A stretch of 64,000 bases of DNA, taken from NCBI GenBank assembly GCA_019918135.1, contig WBZZ01003746.1, forward strand, positions 48,265-112,264. The letters are read 5' to 3'. The notes under the pieces were generated by a model. That model saw only the letters and a program-made list of their open reading frames with translations. It ran no database searches and was not told the origin of the DNA. The position numbers and the translations under genes are program-made. Origin of the DNA: Paulinella micropora (taxonomy: Eukaryota > Cercozoa > Imbricatea > Euglyphida > Paulinellidae). This document shows, in pieces, positions 40,401 through 49,553 of this stretch; positions within the stretch are counted from its first letter, which is position 1; each line of letters begins with the position of its first letter.

Positions 40401-42125
40401 AGGAAGCGGAACGCCTGCTCAAAGAGCGCCAGGTCAGCGAAGGCAAGCTGCGCCAGCTTACCGAGCGGCTCCGGGAGTCCGAGGAACAGAAGGCCGCCCT
40501 CGAGAGAAAACACGCGGACTACAAGGAAAGGGCCAACGCGTTGTTCCAAAAAGACAGAAAGACTGCAGACAGCGTCCAGCAAAAGCTCCTCGGCCAGCTC
40601 AAGCGGTACCAGGAACAAATCAAGAAGTACAAGGAGTCCCAGGAAGTCTCGGGTGCCAGTGAGCTCGCACAACAGGCCGAACAGGCCCAGCAGAAAGTCA
40701 CTGAGCTCAAGGAAGCGGCGGTCGAGGCCGTGGCGCCCGCTCTGCCACCCGAAGAAAAGAAGAGGCTGGTGCACACGGCCAGCGCAGAGGAGTTCAGCGC
40801 GTTCGTCAAGAGGTCGGGCATGGTGGACTTTATGAAGAACACGCTCGAGCGCGAGAAGGGCAGCTTGCCGCAGGGGAGCGGCATGGACAAGGCCTGGGAG
40901 TGGGCGCAGAGCCAAGTTGTGCCACTGTTCACTCAGCGGCCTGACGTGGGACAGGCGGTGGGCGAAGGCCTCGTGACGCAGCCTAGCATCGTCAGCGGCT
41001 TCAAGGCCTTGTTCCGGGGCCTGTTTGCCAAGGGCTGGCTCAGTCCCGGGGTCTCGCGGTCGGCGCCGCCACGGGCGCACCTATGCGAATGGCCGCCGGT
41101 GTCGGCGGGCCGGTGCGTCGTCAGGGCAACGGAGGGGTGGAGGACAGCGACAAGAGAGGCGCCGACGTGCTGGTCGCGGCCTACGGCAGCAGCGCCCTCT
41201 GCTGGCAAAGTCTTTAGCCGGGCCAGTCCGGCGGCGGCGGCGACACTCAACGTGGACACCAGGAGCGAACGACCCAACAGCCAGAGCGGCAACGCGAACC
41301 GGGCGATCAACCACGGCATTCCACCCGTGGACATGGAAACAGCACCCGACAGAGAGCTGGACACCAAGCAAGCCGAGCAGGAACTCTTGTATTATGCCAT
41401 GAACGGGAAAACTCTGCCCAAGGCCAAGAGAAAGAGAGCCTGAACATGCTGCGCGTGGGCATCCTGGAGGCCATGCGCAAGCGGGCATGGGCGTGAACGA
41501 CAGAGAGCTGATCGACAGGGTCCGGGGCAAGCCCGAGGAAGCCAAGGCCTTCCTGCGAGAGGGAACCAAGAGCGTCATCGAGAGCATCCTCCGGATCCCG
41601 AGAACAGGCAAAAGTACAAGGACAACCTGGCCGTCAGGTACTTGGCCAACTTGGTGCTGACCGCCACGGCCAAGGCACGGAGGCGGACCTGGACTACAAG
41701 ATCTTTCCGGACCAGCTAGGAGAGCTGCCGAGAAGGACGTGCAAATCCTGACCAGCCAGAAACTCACCTTTGAAGAGCGGCTCAAGGTAGTCCGGATGGC
41801 GCTGGCGTACGGCACCGACGAGTGGCACGACCAGAAGCTCGTCACCAGCCTCAACGAGGAGCCCTCTGTCCCGCTGTTCGAGGAGCTGCTGGAGCGCAAG
41901 ACACGGAGCCAAGGGCCCGTGGGCCCAACCGAGAAATCACGCACGCTGCACGAAATGATCGACCGGGCCTCCGAGCGCATCCAGGCAGAGGGCAAGAGGG
42001 GCAAAAAGCTAATGCAGGAATGGCACAAGGTTTTGTCCAAGCTAGGCATCAAGCTCGTGAAGCTAAACACTAAGAGAAAGGACAGGAGGAGACAAGTAGG
42101 CGCCGAGCAAGAAGCAGAAGAATAA
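37484..42125 (+). CDS. Very large coiled-coil virion-type protein (C-terminal part frameshifted)
   Basis: The frame is open 37484-41443 (1319 residues). Residues ~75-110 are Pro/Ser/Arg repeats and ~108-185 are Gly-rich repeats with NEDEG blocks. Residues ~215-1090 are almost continuous Ala/Glu/Gln/Lys heptads, a long coiled coil. From ~41050 several frame changes (about 41050, 41215, 41430, 41480, 41590, 41680, 41730) lead through protein-like segments into a final frame (41739-42125) ending EQEAEE. The intact gene was probably ~1540 residues. I know no homologue. Size and shape suggest a scaffold, tape-measure or tegument-like protein. It is divergent from the packaging ATPase. Confidence 0.65.
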
Positions 42126-42166
42126 GTGAATTCTTTTTTTTGTTGTAAGTTCTGTCATTAAAAAAA

Positions 42167-42430
42167 ATGCACCACTTGCAAAGTTTTAACCCACAGCTCG
42201 CGCTAGCGCTGGGCAAACTGAACGAAAAGGAACTGAGGCAGGCCGGCCGCAAGTGGCAGAAAGAGGCACAGGCCGAACAGAAAGTGCTCGAGGCCCTGCA
42301 CAACACGATCGAGGAGGCACCGCTCGAAAAGATCTTTCCGCCACCCAAGGTGCAGGACGCACAGATCCTGCTGAAAATCTCGCCCGAACAGGCCAGGCAG
42401 TGCGAAGCGGTCCTGAACGGCACCAAGTAA
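42167..42430 (+). CDS. Small hypothetical helical protein
   Basis: 87 residues, helical, rich in Gln/Lys/Glu, with a P-P-P-K-V-Q-D-A-Q-I-L-L-K-I segment. It follows the coiled-coil gene after a 46-nt AT-rich spacer and precedes a late-type promoter motif, so it is probably an independent late gene. No recognisable domain. Confidence 0.5.
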   Translation: MHHLQSFNPQLALALGKLNEKELRQAGRKWQKEAQAEQKVLEALHNTIEEAPLEKIFPPPKVQDAQILLKISPEQARQCEAVLNGTK

Positions 42431-42480
42431 AAAAAATTTTTTATTCTCTGGTAGCCCTTTTTAAACAAAACGGAAGAACA

Positions 42481-43058
42481 ATGGCCGCCCCGCAACGAGG
42501 ACCCGTGCGCCTGGCGACTACCACCGACGAGAAATCGGGCGCGCACCTCAACGATGCAGTGGAGCACGGTACGCAAACGACCCCGTCGTCAAGACCGATG
42601 CCCTGGCCACTTCCTCTATCATCTACTCTGCACTCAACGGGATCCCCGAGGCCCAGCTGGATGACACGACGCGCAACATGAAGGGCATCGCCCAGCGCCT
42701 GAGCAAGAACAGTCTGTCCTCGTGGTACAAAGGTGCAGTCCTTCTTGTTGGCACGGCGGCGAGATCGACGCAGTCTACGGCGACGATTTTGCACGAGCCA
42801 ACTGTTTCGAGATGGTGGCCGAGGGGCATGGCCGCGAACGCAGTCATGAGGCCATGGCTCACCGAGCTCAGGCGCAGCTACGGAAACGACTGGAATGGCT
42901 GTATGCAAGCGCCAGAATGATCGAAGAGTACCAGGCCTCGAAAATGCGCGACGAACAGTGGAGCAAGATCCCTTCGGTCTCTGCCTTCGAGCGCGAGGAC
43001 GGCAACGTGCGCGGCTGGACCGGCATCAACAGGGCCAGCAACGAGCCTTGGGCTTCTA
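42481..43058 (+). CDS. Hypothetical late protein, about 190 residues (frameshifted)
   Basis: Starts MAAPQRGPVR under a clear late-type promoter motif (CTCTGGTAGCCCTTTTT, 42446-42462). The coding signal moves frame near 42565 and again near 42735. The middle carries A-Q-L-D-D-T-T-R-N-M-K-G-I-A-Q-R-L and the last part Y-G-D-D-F-A-R-A-N-C-F-E-M-V and R-L-E-W-L-Y-A-S-A-R-M-I-E-E-Y. The likely stop is TAA at 43056-43058, just before the AT-rich leader of the next gene. No homologue recognised; probably a virion protein from its promoter class. Confidence 0.5.
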
Positions 43059-43103
43059 AAAAAAGAAAGTTGTGTTTCTTTTATAATAGTACGTGTATAA
43101 GGG

Positions 43104-43764
43104 ATGGACCCTTTTGCCAATCTCGAGCCACCGGCCGCGGAAGACGGCAAGCAAGAGCTGCCACCAGAACAAGCGGAGGCTGCAGCTCCGGCTCAGCCCC
43201 CTCCCAAGAAAAGACGACGCGTGGCAGCCAAAGAACGCCAGCCGCCGCTGACACAGCCGCGGTTTGAGGAGGCCGAGACAGTGCCCCTTGCGCGACGACC
43301 CTGCCTACCGGCTCCTGTGCGCCTACGGCAAATCGGAGCTGATTGCACCCAAGCTCAAAAAGGCGGGGGTCCCCTGCGAGCCGCGGGCGCTGCGCAAGGT
43401 GGCCCGTGCGCGTTTACCCATGATCTTGGAGGAGGCAGAAGAGGCGCTGGACGACTCGGCCGTGGACCAGATGTCCAACGTGGCCTTGAAGCAAGGGCTG
43501 ACGTGCCTCGAGCGCCTGGTGTCGAGCCGCACGCGCTACCAGATTTCCGGCACGACCGACGAGTGCTTTGCCAACGAGCGGTGGCTGTTCTTGCTCGAGC
43601 GCGCCAAACTCAAGGCCGGCATCGGTATGACGAGGCTCGACCCCGTCACCGAGCTGGCCTTGATCACGGCGCAAACCGCGGCCATCGCGCACGCCCGCAA
43701 CACCTCTGTCGCACTAGCAGCGGTAGACCTTGACACCCCAGCCCCTCCGACTGTAAATCAATAA
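43104..43764 (+). CDS. Hypothetical protein with NLS-like KKRRR and helical C-terminus (one frameshift)
   Basis: Starts MDPFANLEPP. The N-terminal ~60 residues are Pro/Ala/Gln-rich with a P-P-K-K-R-R-R nuclear localisation-like patch. The frame changes near 43275. The next ~160 residues are helical (DDPAYRLLCAYGKSELI, KVARARLPMILEEAEEAL, CFANERWLFLLERAKLKAG). AATAAA follows the stop at once. The basic patch suggests nuclear or DNA-associated action. No family recognised. Confidence 0.5.
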
Positions 43765-43819
43765 ATAAAAAAATATTAAATTCTGTGGCGCTGTTTTTTA
43801 ATACGGAGGACCAAACAAG

Positions 43820-44289
43820 ATGGACGAGATTGCCGGGACCGTCAGCGACACTTTCAGTATGGAGAACGTTGCGCGCAGTGCTACTGCCGCGGCGTTCGCC
43901 TACTTTGCGACGCCGGTACTAGTGCAGAAGGACGCCCCCGTCTCTTTTGAGGCCGTGCCCGGGCTCAGAGGCGTGACCGTCAGCAAGTCGGCGGGCATGG
44001 CCATCATCGCAGCCGCGACGACCACGATCGTGGACGTGCTACAGTCCCGCGTGCTCAATTCAACGCAAGAGGGCCGGCTGGCCCGTTACCCTTCCTTGGC
44101 CCTGCACGTTGTCGGCGGTGGTCTGATCTACAGCGTGATGCCGGGCCTGCTAGCGGCTGCGGCATGCGGATGGCGCCTGGTGACACGGGCAAGCAGCTCT
44201 TTATGCTCGGCGCGCTCTCAGAAATCGTGTCGCAATACGCCTACGAAAACTACCTGAACCCGGCCGGCGAGGGCCACTACCGCTTCTAA
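43820..44289 (+). CDS. Membrane protein, about 155 residues (one frameshift)
   Basis: Starts MDEIAGTVSD under an AT-rich leader. Hydrophobic segments lie at residues ~17-34, 54-76 and 95-115. A frame change near 44155, in a GCTGCGGCATGCGG stretch, is needed to reach the natural end (YENYLNPAGEGHYRF, TAA at 44287-44289). A multi-pass virion or inner-membrane protein is likely. No family recognised. Confidence 0.5.
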
Positions 44290-44332
44290 TAAGAGGCAAA
44301 AAATTAAAACTTGTGGTCCTTCACTTAAGAAG

Positions 44333-44605
44333 ATGACCACGACTGTCGTGACACCGGAAGAAGCCCTGGCCGTGTGGGGAATCCTGGTCTTTGTGCTAGC
44401 GGTCCTGCTGGTGCTGCTGAGAAGAGCGAGAACAAGAAAGCCGTCCGCCGTCGACCTAGACGCCTACGTGCCAATCGACGATGTCGACCAAGAGACAAGC
44501 GCTGGCGCAGCTGTTCAGTGCGCTGGAGATGGTGTTCCAAAAGTACGGGCTGTTGCGGCTCGAGGAGATCAAGGAACTGAAGCAGCTGCAGAGACTAGGT
44601 CTTGA
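44333..44605 (+). CDS. Single-pass membrane protein
   Basis: MTTTVVTPEEALAVW is followed by one strong transmembrane helix (residues ~15-31), RRARTRK and an acidic region (DLDAYVPIDD). The last ~40 codons overlap the next gene in another frame, so the true end may be earlier through an unseen indel. Small proteins of this type are typical of internal-membrane virions. Confidence 0.5.
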   Translation: MTTTVVTPEEALAVWGILVFVLAVLLVLLRRARTRKPSAVDLDAYVPIDDVDQETSAGAAVQCAGDGVPKVRAVAARGDQGTEAAAETRS

Positions 44606-44849
44606 ACAGCAGGTCGAGGCCGTACAGACATGGTTCGTGCCTGCTTGGAAGGACGGAAAGCTCGCTGACTTTGTGCGCTCCGAGGCCGGAATCTGGGCCG
44701 AGCTCGCCTGCAAGTTCCGCGCGCCCACGCAGCAGCTCCAGCAGCTGCAGCAGCGCCTCGTGGCTAAAAGACAGTTGTGCCAGGACCAAGCCTTCCTTGG
44801 AGAAATTGCTGCTCTCTTGGCAAAAATATGTGCGGTCATTACGTATTAA
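44481..44849 (+). CDS. Hypothetical helical protein
   Basis: 122 residues, helical, rich in Leu/Gln (LEEIKELKQLQRLGLEQQVEAV; QQLQQLQQRLVAKRQL). It overlaps the preceding membrane-protein frame by 125 nt. Codon pattern and amino-acid order look coding throughout. No family recognised. Confidence 0.5.
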   Translation: MSTKRQALAQLFSALEMVFQKYGLLRLEEIKELKQLQRLGLEQQVEAVQTWFVPAWKDGKLADFVRSEAGIWAELACKFRAPTQQLQQLQQRLVAKRQLCQDQAFLGEIAALLAKICAVITY

Positions 44850-44896
44850 AAAATTTTAATCTTGCGCACGAATGTTTTTTAAATAAAGCTCTACGG

Positions 44897-45178
44897 ATGG
44901 GCAAGCGAGCTCGCGAACGCCGGACGGCCAAGCAGGCCGCGAAAAAGGAAGAAAGGCAAGAGAAAGAGACGGCCAAGCAAGAGGCTAAGCAAACCAAGGC
45001 CGACGAGCACGCCGCCAAGCGCGCGCGCATCGGCCGCCGCAAGTATGAAGACCGTGAGAACAAGCAGCACAACAAGGAGGACAGGCAGAAGACCGCGCGC
45101 ACGATGGGCGTGACTGTGCCGCTCGCGATCGGGGCCGTCGCGATCTCGGCCGCCGTGCTCATGTCAGGCAAAAAATAA
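44897..45178 (+). CDS. Basic coiled protein with C-terminal membrane anchor
   Basis: 93 residues. Residues 1-70 are Lys/Arg/Glu/Ala repeats (coiled, very basic), then a hydrophobic end (MGVTVPLAIGAVAISAAVLMSGKK) looks like a C-terminal anchor. It lies just upstream of the capsid gene, ending in an AATAAA-containing tail. It could bridge DNA or core to a virion membrane (inference). Confidence 0.55.
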   Translation: MGKRARERRTAKQAAKKEERQEKETAKQEAKQTKADEHAAKRARIGRRKYEDRENKQHNKEDRQKTARTMGVTVPLAIGAVAISAAVLMSGKK

Positions 45179-45192
45179 ATTATTTTTATTTT

Positions 45193-45203
45193 CTGGTTGC
45201 CTT
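45193..45203 (+). promoter_or_regulatory. Late-type promoter motif of the capsid gene
   Basis: CTGGTTGCCTT follows a T/A run and lies 16 bp before the capsid ATG. Related motifs precede other genes: CTCTGGTAGCCCTTTTT (42446), CTCTGTTGCCCTTTTG (48609) and CCTCTTTGCCCTTTA (53016), each after an AT run. Shared use suggests a promoter class. Confidence 0.55.
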
Positions 45204-45219
45204 ATATATTGACCAAACG

Positions 45220-46988
45220 ATGTTCGGCGGCAAGCGACCGAGCGAGACCGCGATGTTCCAGTCCGGAAAGAAGGCCAAGCTCGTACAGGCCAATGACCGC
45301 GACCCAGCGACGGCGCCGCGGTCGTGGTTGCCCCGAAGCATGTCGTCAAGATGCCCACGCGCCCCGTCTGGACGCAGACCATCATGACGCCCAAGCCCAA
45401 CACCGCCGCGCTCGATAACACCGCCTACTTCTCGTTCATCCTCGATAACAAGTCCCCGGGAGCTATCCAGGACGCCACCCTTCGCTTCGAGATCAAGTTT
45501 GCGGCCACCGGCACGCCGACCGACTCCCGTATCCTGCCAGTGCCCCTTTGGTTCGATCGTATCGAAATCTACGAAAGGGCCAGCGGGCAAGAGCTGGCGC
45601 GCTACTACGGCGAGTTTTGCACTTACTGCTGAACACCCTGAGCCAAGAGGCGTTGGCCAGCATCAACGACATGTTCAACCAGAACAAGTACGGTCGCCTG
45701 AGCTCGCGTGTGTGGCGCAGCGGCGACGTCCAGTGGTTCTACTTGCCCATAGTTCACCTGTTGATCAACGGCCTCGACCTCGATTTGAGCCACCTGAGGG
45801 GAGACCTGGAGGTCCGCTTCTACCCGCGCGGCTCGATCTTCGTCGAGGACCAGACGGCGCAGACCGTCCCTTGTACCGCGACGCTGGAGGAAGTGCGCCT
45901 GATCTCCTCGTCCACGATCATGCCCAACGGTCTGCTGGTGGGCAAGCACCCTGACAAGATCGGCAAGACTGTGCGCCACCAGTACCTGGACTACGTACAG
46001 TTCATTGATCACGGTAAAGTGATGCTGCCGTCGTCCAGAGTCACAGTCGATTTGGACCAGTTCAACCATCGATGCGGAGCGTTGTTCGTGTACCTGCGCC
46101 GCTCGGGCCTCCAGACGGCTACAGCGCCGGAGCCGTCACCTACACCCCCGACCGTGCCTACGAAGCGACCGGGCGCCTGCTCAAGTGCGATGCGCTCGGC
46201 GACACGCGACATTAGACCTTGGAAGACGTGCAAGGGCGCAGCCAGCTTGGTCAGGGCACCCCAGTCAACGAGCGCTATTTCAGGGAACACACGGCCAACG
46301 AACTGTTCAACGAAGTCTTTGCCAACAGCAACAACGTGTACGTGATTCCGTTCTCAAACGATCTGCGGGGCATGCTTGACGGAGAGATGGACGGTTACAA
46401 GCACTTTGTGGGGGCACGGGAGCGCCTCGTGTTCAACACCGCCGCCGCGCCGACTGAGACCACGCTGGAGCTGGCATCGCAGATGACCATCTCGCCTAAC
46501 AACACCGCTAACCGATTGATCTTCAAGTTCGACGGAGTGACACTGCTGGTCGCGGACATCGACGCAACAACGGGCTACACGGTGGAGCGGTCAGCTCCAG
46601 CAGTGGCACTACCAGTTCGGGCCGCGGCGTGGACCGTATCAACACAAGCTGGCCAAAACTCGTACCTCAAGAGCAAGGGCATCAGGATCACGCTGGCCCA
46701 GGCAGGCTCGGCCGAGTTCACTGACAACAACATTACCGCGACGTTCACGGACCTCAACGACCAGCCCTTGATCTGCGACAAGGACGAGCTGCTCCGGTTC
46801 ACGATCTCGCTGGTCGACTCTTCGCTGGCAGCAGCCGACCAGTTGGTCAAGGATTTGTGCCCAAGACCTACACACCGGGCAAGCGCGGGTTCCGCTCGGG
46901 CGTGTATGATGTCTGCATCTACTCCGCCTACTTCCGCCACCTGCACGAGGGCAACGGGCGCCTGGAGGCCATGGCAGTTCACAACTAA
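45220..46988 (+). CDS. Major capsid protein, double jelly-roll type (frameshifted)
   Basis: From MFGGKRPSET to TAA at 46986-46988, about 585 codons in total. Frame changes occur near 45320, 45625, 46105, 46215, 46580-46620 and 46855. Conserved blocks follow double jelly-roll order: PVPLWFDRIEIYE, F-Y-L-P-I-V-H-L-L-I-N-G-L-D-L-D-L-S-H-L-R-G-D, V-Y-V-I-P-F-S-N-D-L-R-G, and an end with Y-D-V-C-I-Y-S-A-Y-F-R-H-L...NGRLEAM. These are the patterns I associate with capsid proteins of polinton-like viruses and virophages rather than poxvirus/iridovirus MCPs. It would form the trimeric capsomers. It is unreadable as one frame here, so this copy is decayed or poorly sequenced. Confidence 0.68.
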
Positions 46989-47053
46989 ACCACTAGGAGG
47001 GAGGGGCAGTTTTTTTAACTAAAAGGTAATAGAGTTGTGGGCAAAAAACACAA

Positions 47054-47188
47054 ATGGAACCGCTCGTGGCCGCGATCGTCGCCGTTTTTTGCGTTGGAGT
47101 GGTCGGGTGTGTATGCATTATCGTGTGCCCGTGGAACTTACCGGACGAGGAACAAGTGGCACCGGTGGCACCGACCCGGACCATTTGA
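47054..47188 (+). CDS. 44-residue single-pass membrane protein
   Basis: MEPLVAAIVAVFCVGVVGC opens a peptide that is nearly all one transmembrane helix (residues ~4-25), followed by a short acidic/Pro tail and TGA at 47186-47188. It has an AT-rich leader and lies directly after the capsid gene. Small size limits confidence, but the hydrophobic pattern and position fit a viral membrane peptide. Confidence 0.4.
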   Translation: MEPLVAAIVAVFCVGVVGCVCIIVCPWNLPDEEQVAPVAPTRTI

Positions 47189-47508
47189 ATTGTCTCAGTT
47201 CAAAGAGGCGGCACAGGCCGGCCCGCCAAGCCATAATTTTTTTCGCCCACCCGCCACCTGTTACGGGATTTTTTGGCAATGACAAAATTTTACGAAAAAC
47301 CAGTGAAAATTGAACGAGCCAACGAAAATTGGCTCGTTGAAATTGTCTAAAAACTTCACGCAAATTCGGTTGGCAAAAATGGATGGTCTGAAAATGCCCA
47401 CCAGATTTCAGAAATTTGTGTCCGGCCGGCCATTTGAATTTGTTCGATTCAAATCGCAAGATCCTTTTCTTACTTGCATCTTCTTTGCCGCAATTCGACC
47501 AAGCAATA

Positions 47509-48605
47509 ATGATGCAAGAGCAAAACGACGGGACGGTTGCCGCCAGTGCCACCACTAACGAGGCCATCCAGTCAAACCCGATGCTCATGGGCCTGCAAGA
47601 GGCAGACTTTGGAAAGTCAGTGAAGAGGCAACAAGGCGGCTTTTTCTCTGTCATCGACGCAATAGCCTCCTTCAAGGGGTGTTCTGACAAAGATGCACGA
47701 TATTTTACACCAGACTGCAGCCCCTGTCGAGAAGCTCGGTGTTCAGAGTTCATTCAAGAGAGTCCAATTTGCTCGAGCCGATGGTCGGTTGGGCAAACCA
47801 GTCGACTGTCTGCCTTTGACAAGCTACTCCAGGTGCTGGCCCTGGTGCCAGGGGAGAGAGCGAAACAGCTGCGATCGGAGCAGGCCAACATCGCGGCACG
47901 AGCGGTGGTCGGGGACGAGGAGCTCGAGGCGGCGATGCCCCTGAGACGCGAGCAGCTATCGGAGCAGACGAGGCGCGACGTGCTGGGTTCGATCGAGCAG
48001 CCACCCACCAAGAAGCGACGCACCGAACTTGAGCTCATCGAGGACCGCATCGCAATGGTCGGTGCGCGCAAGAGGCTGTGCATTGCGGAGTTTGCAGCGC
48101 CGTTGGATGCCTACAAAGGCGTTCTCGAGCTCCTCGGCATCAAGCTAGACGACAGAGACAAGCTGTTTTCGCGGACGAAGCACGCAACAGCGCGCGGCAG
48201 GCAGTAGAGCCATGAGAAGGACATCCGCCTGCCTATGATCACCGCTGGCGCTACGGCCACGGTGTCAGGGCCGGCGGCAACAAGGAAGGAGTTGGCCATG
48301 ACTGACGTCTTTCTGCAGCTGGCCTCGTCTCCCAAGCCAACAGGCCATGACAGGGCGGCGCTGCTACGCGAGGCGGCAAGCTGGCGGCTGCCAGTTACCG
48401 CGCGAGATACCAAGGGAAAGAACCGCCCAAGGCAGAGAGGCTGGTAGACGGAGCCATGCGTAAGATCAATGTCTACTTCGAACAGGACAGGGACATTGTT
48501 GAAGCGGCCTGCAAAGAGGTGTTAGAACAACGAAACAGGCTAACAGTCCGGACATTTCCCAGTATTTCAAGCGTTGAAAGATTTCTTTTAATTAGTAAAA
48601 AATAA
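47509..48605 (+). CDS. KilA-N/BRO-like DNA-binding protein (multiple frameshifts)
   Basis: Starts MMQEQNDGTV. The G-G-F-F-S-V-I-D-A-I segment followed, after frame changes near 47695 and 47805, by FDKLLQVLALVPGERAKQLR and A-x-x-A-A-R-A-V-V-G-D-E-E-L is the conserved order of the same domain as in the 34630 gene: 'fSviDvi...LPG..A...R...a....R.l.GD..L'. A basic P-P-T-K-K-R-R-T follows. Further changes near 48150-48400 lead to a C-terminal segment with MRKINVYFEQDRDIVEAACKEV. Probably a DNA-binding regulator. It has a BRO-like domain layout but is broken as sequenced. Confidence 0.5.
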
Positions 48606-48651
48606 ATCCTCTGTTGCCCTTTTGTAACCAAAGGACAAAGGCAAACTAGAG

Positions 48652-48993
48652 ATGTCTTCTTGTCAAACTTGCGGCCACGCCACCGCTGCCCCTGTTAAGG
48701 AAAAGAAACCCAGAGCACCTTCGCGCTACAACGAGGTAACACTGTCACTGACGCGTGCTTTTTATAAAAATCTCTTTTCGCTGTTTCTAGTTTTTCAAGC
48801 AAAAGATGCAAGACCCGAGATCCGCGCACTCGAGCACAAAATGCGGATGAAGGTGATCTCTGAACAATGGAATGCACAGAAGGAGAAGACGGCTACTGCT
48901 GCTCCTGCTTCCGCTGCACCCCAGTCGGAACAGGGATCGGCAGCGAGCGAGGCACTCCCTGCTGGACGACCCGCGCTGATCCGCTCCCTCTGA
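48652..48993 (+). CDS. Small HMG/YABBY-like protein with one intron
   Basis: Starts MSSCQTCGHATAA with a C-x2-C-x-H cluster under the promoter motif CTCTGTTGCCCTTTTG. The coding sense reaches PSRYNE, then a 55-nt GT...TAG intron (48736-48790, T-rich end) and FFKQKM. A 1-nt correction at a CCC run (~48812) gives a frame ending in A-L-E-H-K-M...I-S-E-Q-W and an Ala/Ser/Gln tail. The order 'Y-N-x-F...P...l..k....s..W' is that of small HMG/YABBY-like DNA-binding proteins of large DNA viruses. Without splicing the frame reads through the intron. Confidence 0.5.
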   Translation: MSSCQTCGHATAAPVKEKKPRAPSRYNEVTLSLTRAFYKNLFSLFLVFQAKDARPEIRALEHKMRMKVISEQWNAQKEKTATAAPASAAPQSEQGSAASEALPAGRPALIRSL

Positions 48994-49500
48994 CCAACGC
49001 ACAAAACGCTAAACCGAAGGCATCTGAGAGGTGGTCGCTTTCGCTGAGACACTTCGTGTCGCCTTGTACATTAAAACTTTCTACAAGGTTTTGAGCCAGT
49101 ACTCTTGACTGAATTTTGTATCTCCCTTTGACTCTGCCGGACATGGTCGGCGTCAATGCGAAAAAGCAACTGAATTTGAAACTGGACGGATAATAGATAA
49201 GCTCCTTGGCACCGAGACTGAGCATAGTTGCACCGGCCGCCGCTTGATAATAGCATTGTCGGCGTTTGTGTTCGCCCTCCCAAATTTTGGTCTTCCATCA
49301 CGCAGACGTCGGCGTTGTGACACTTCCTCGATCGCGTGCAGGCACGCTGACAAGGACTTGGTCTTGAAGCTGTCAGTGTCGCTCTGCCTGGCTATGTCTA
49401 GCACGCTGGCATAAGTGACAGTGATGGCGTTGGTGCTGTTGTCTTTTCGAGCACGACCACTCCAAGATTTCTCAGCCCGGGTCGATTGACACACTTTTTT
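48994..49500. other. Stretch without a convincing gene
   Basis: Minus-strand frames (49153-49503, 49071-49301, 48893-49225) overlap and could be pieces of one decayed ~150-residue gene starting near 49503, because the sense drifts between frames. No motif supports this. Composition is less GC-rich than the neighbouring genes. Confidence 0.3.
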
Positions 49501-49553
49501 CATTTCTCTTCTCCCTTTTTGTTTTTAATATGCAAGACGAACTTTCTTTTTTT

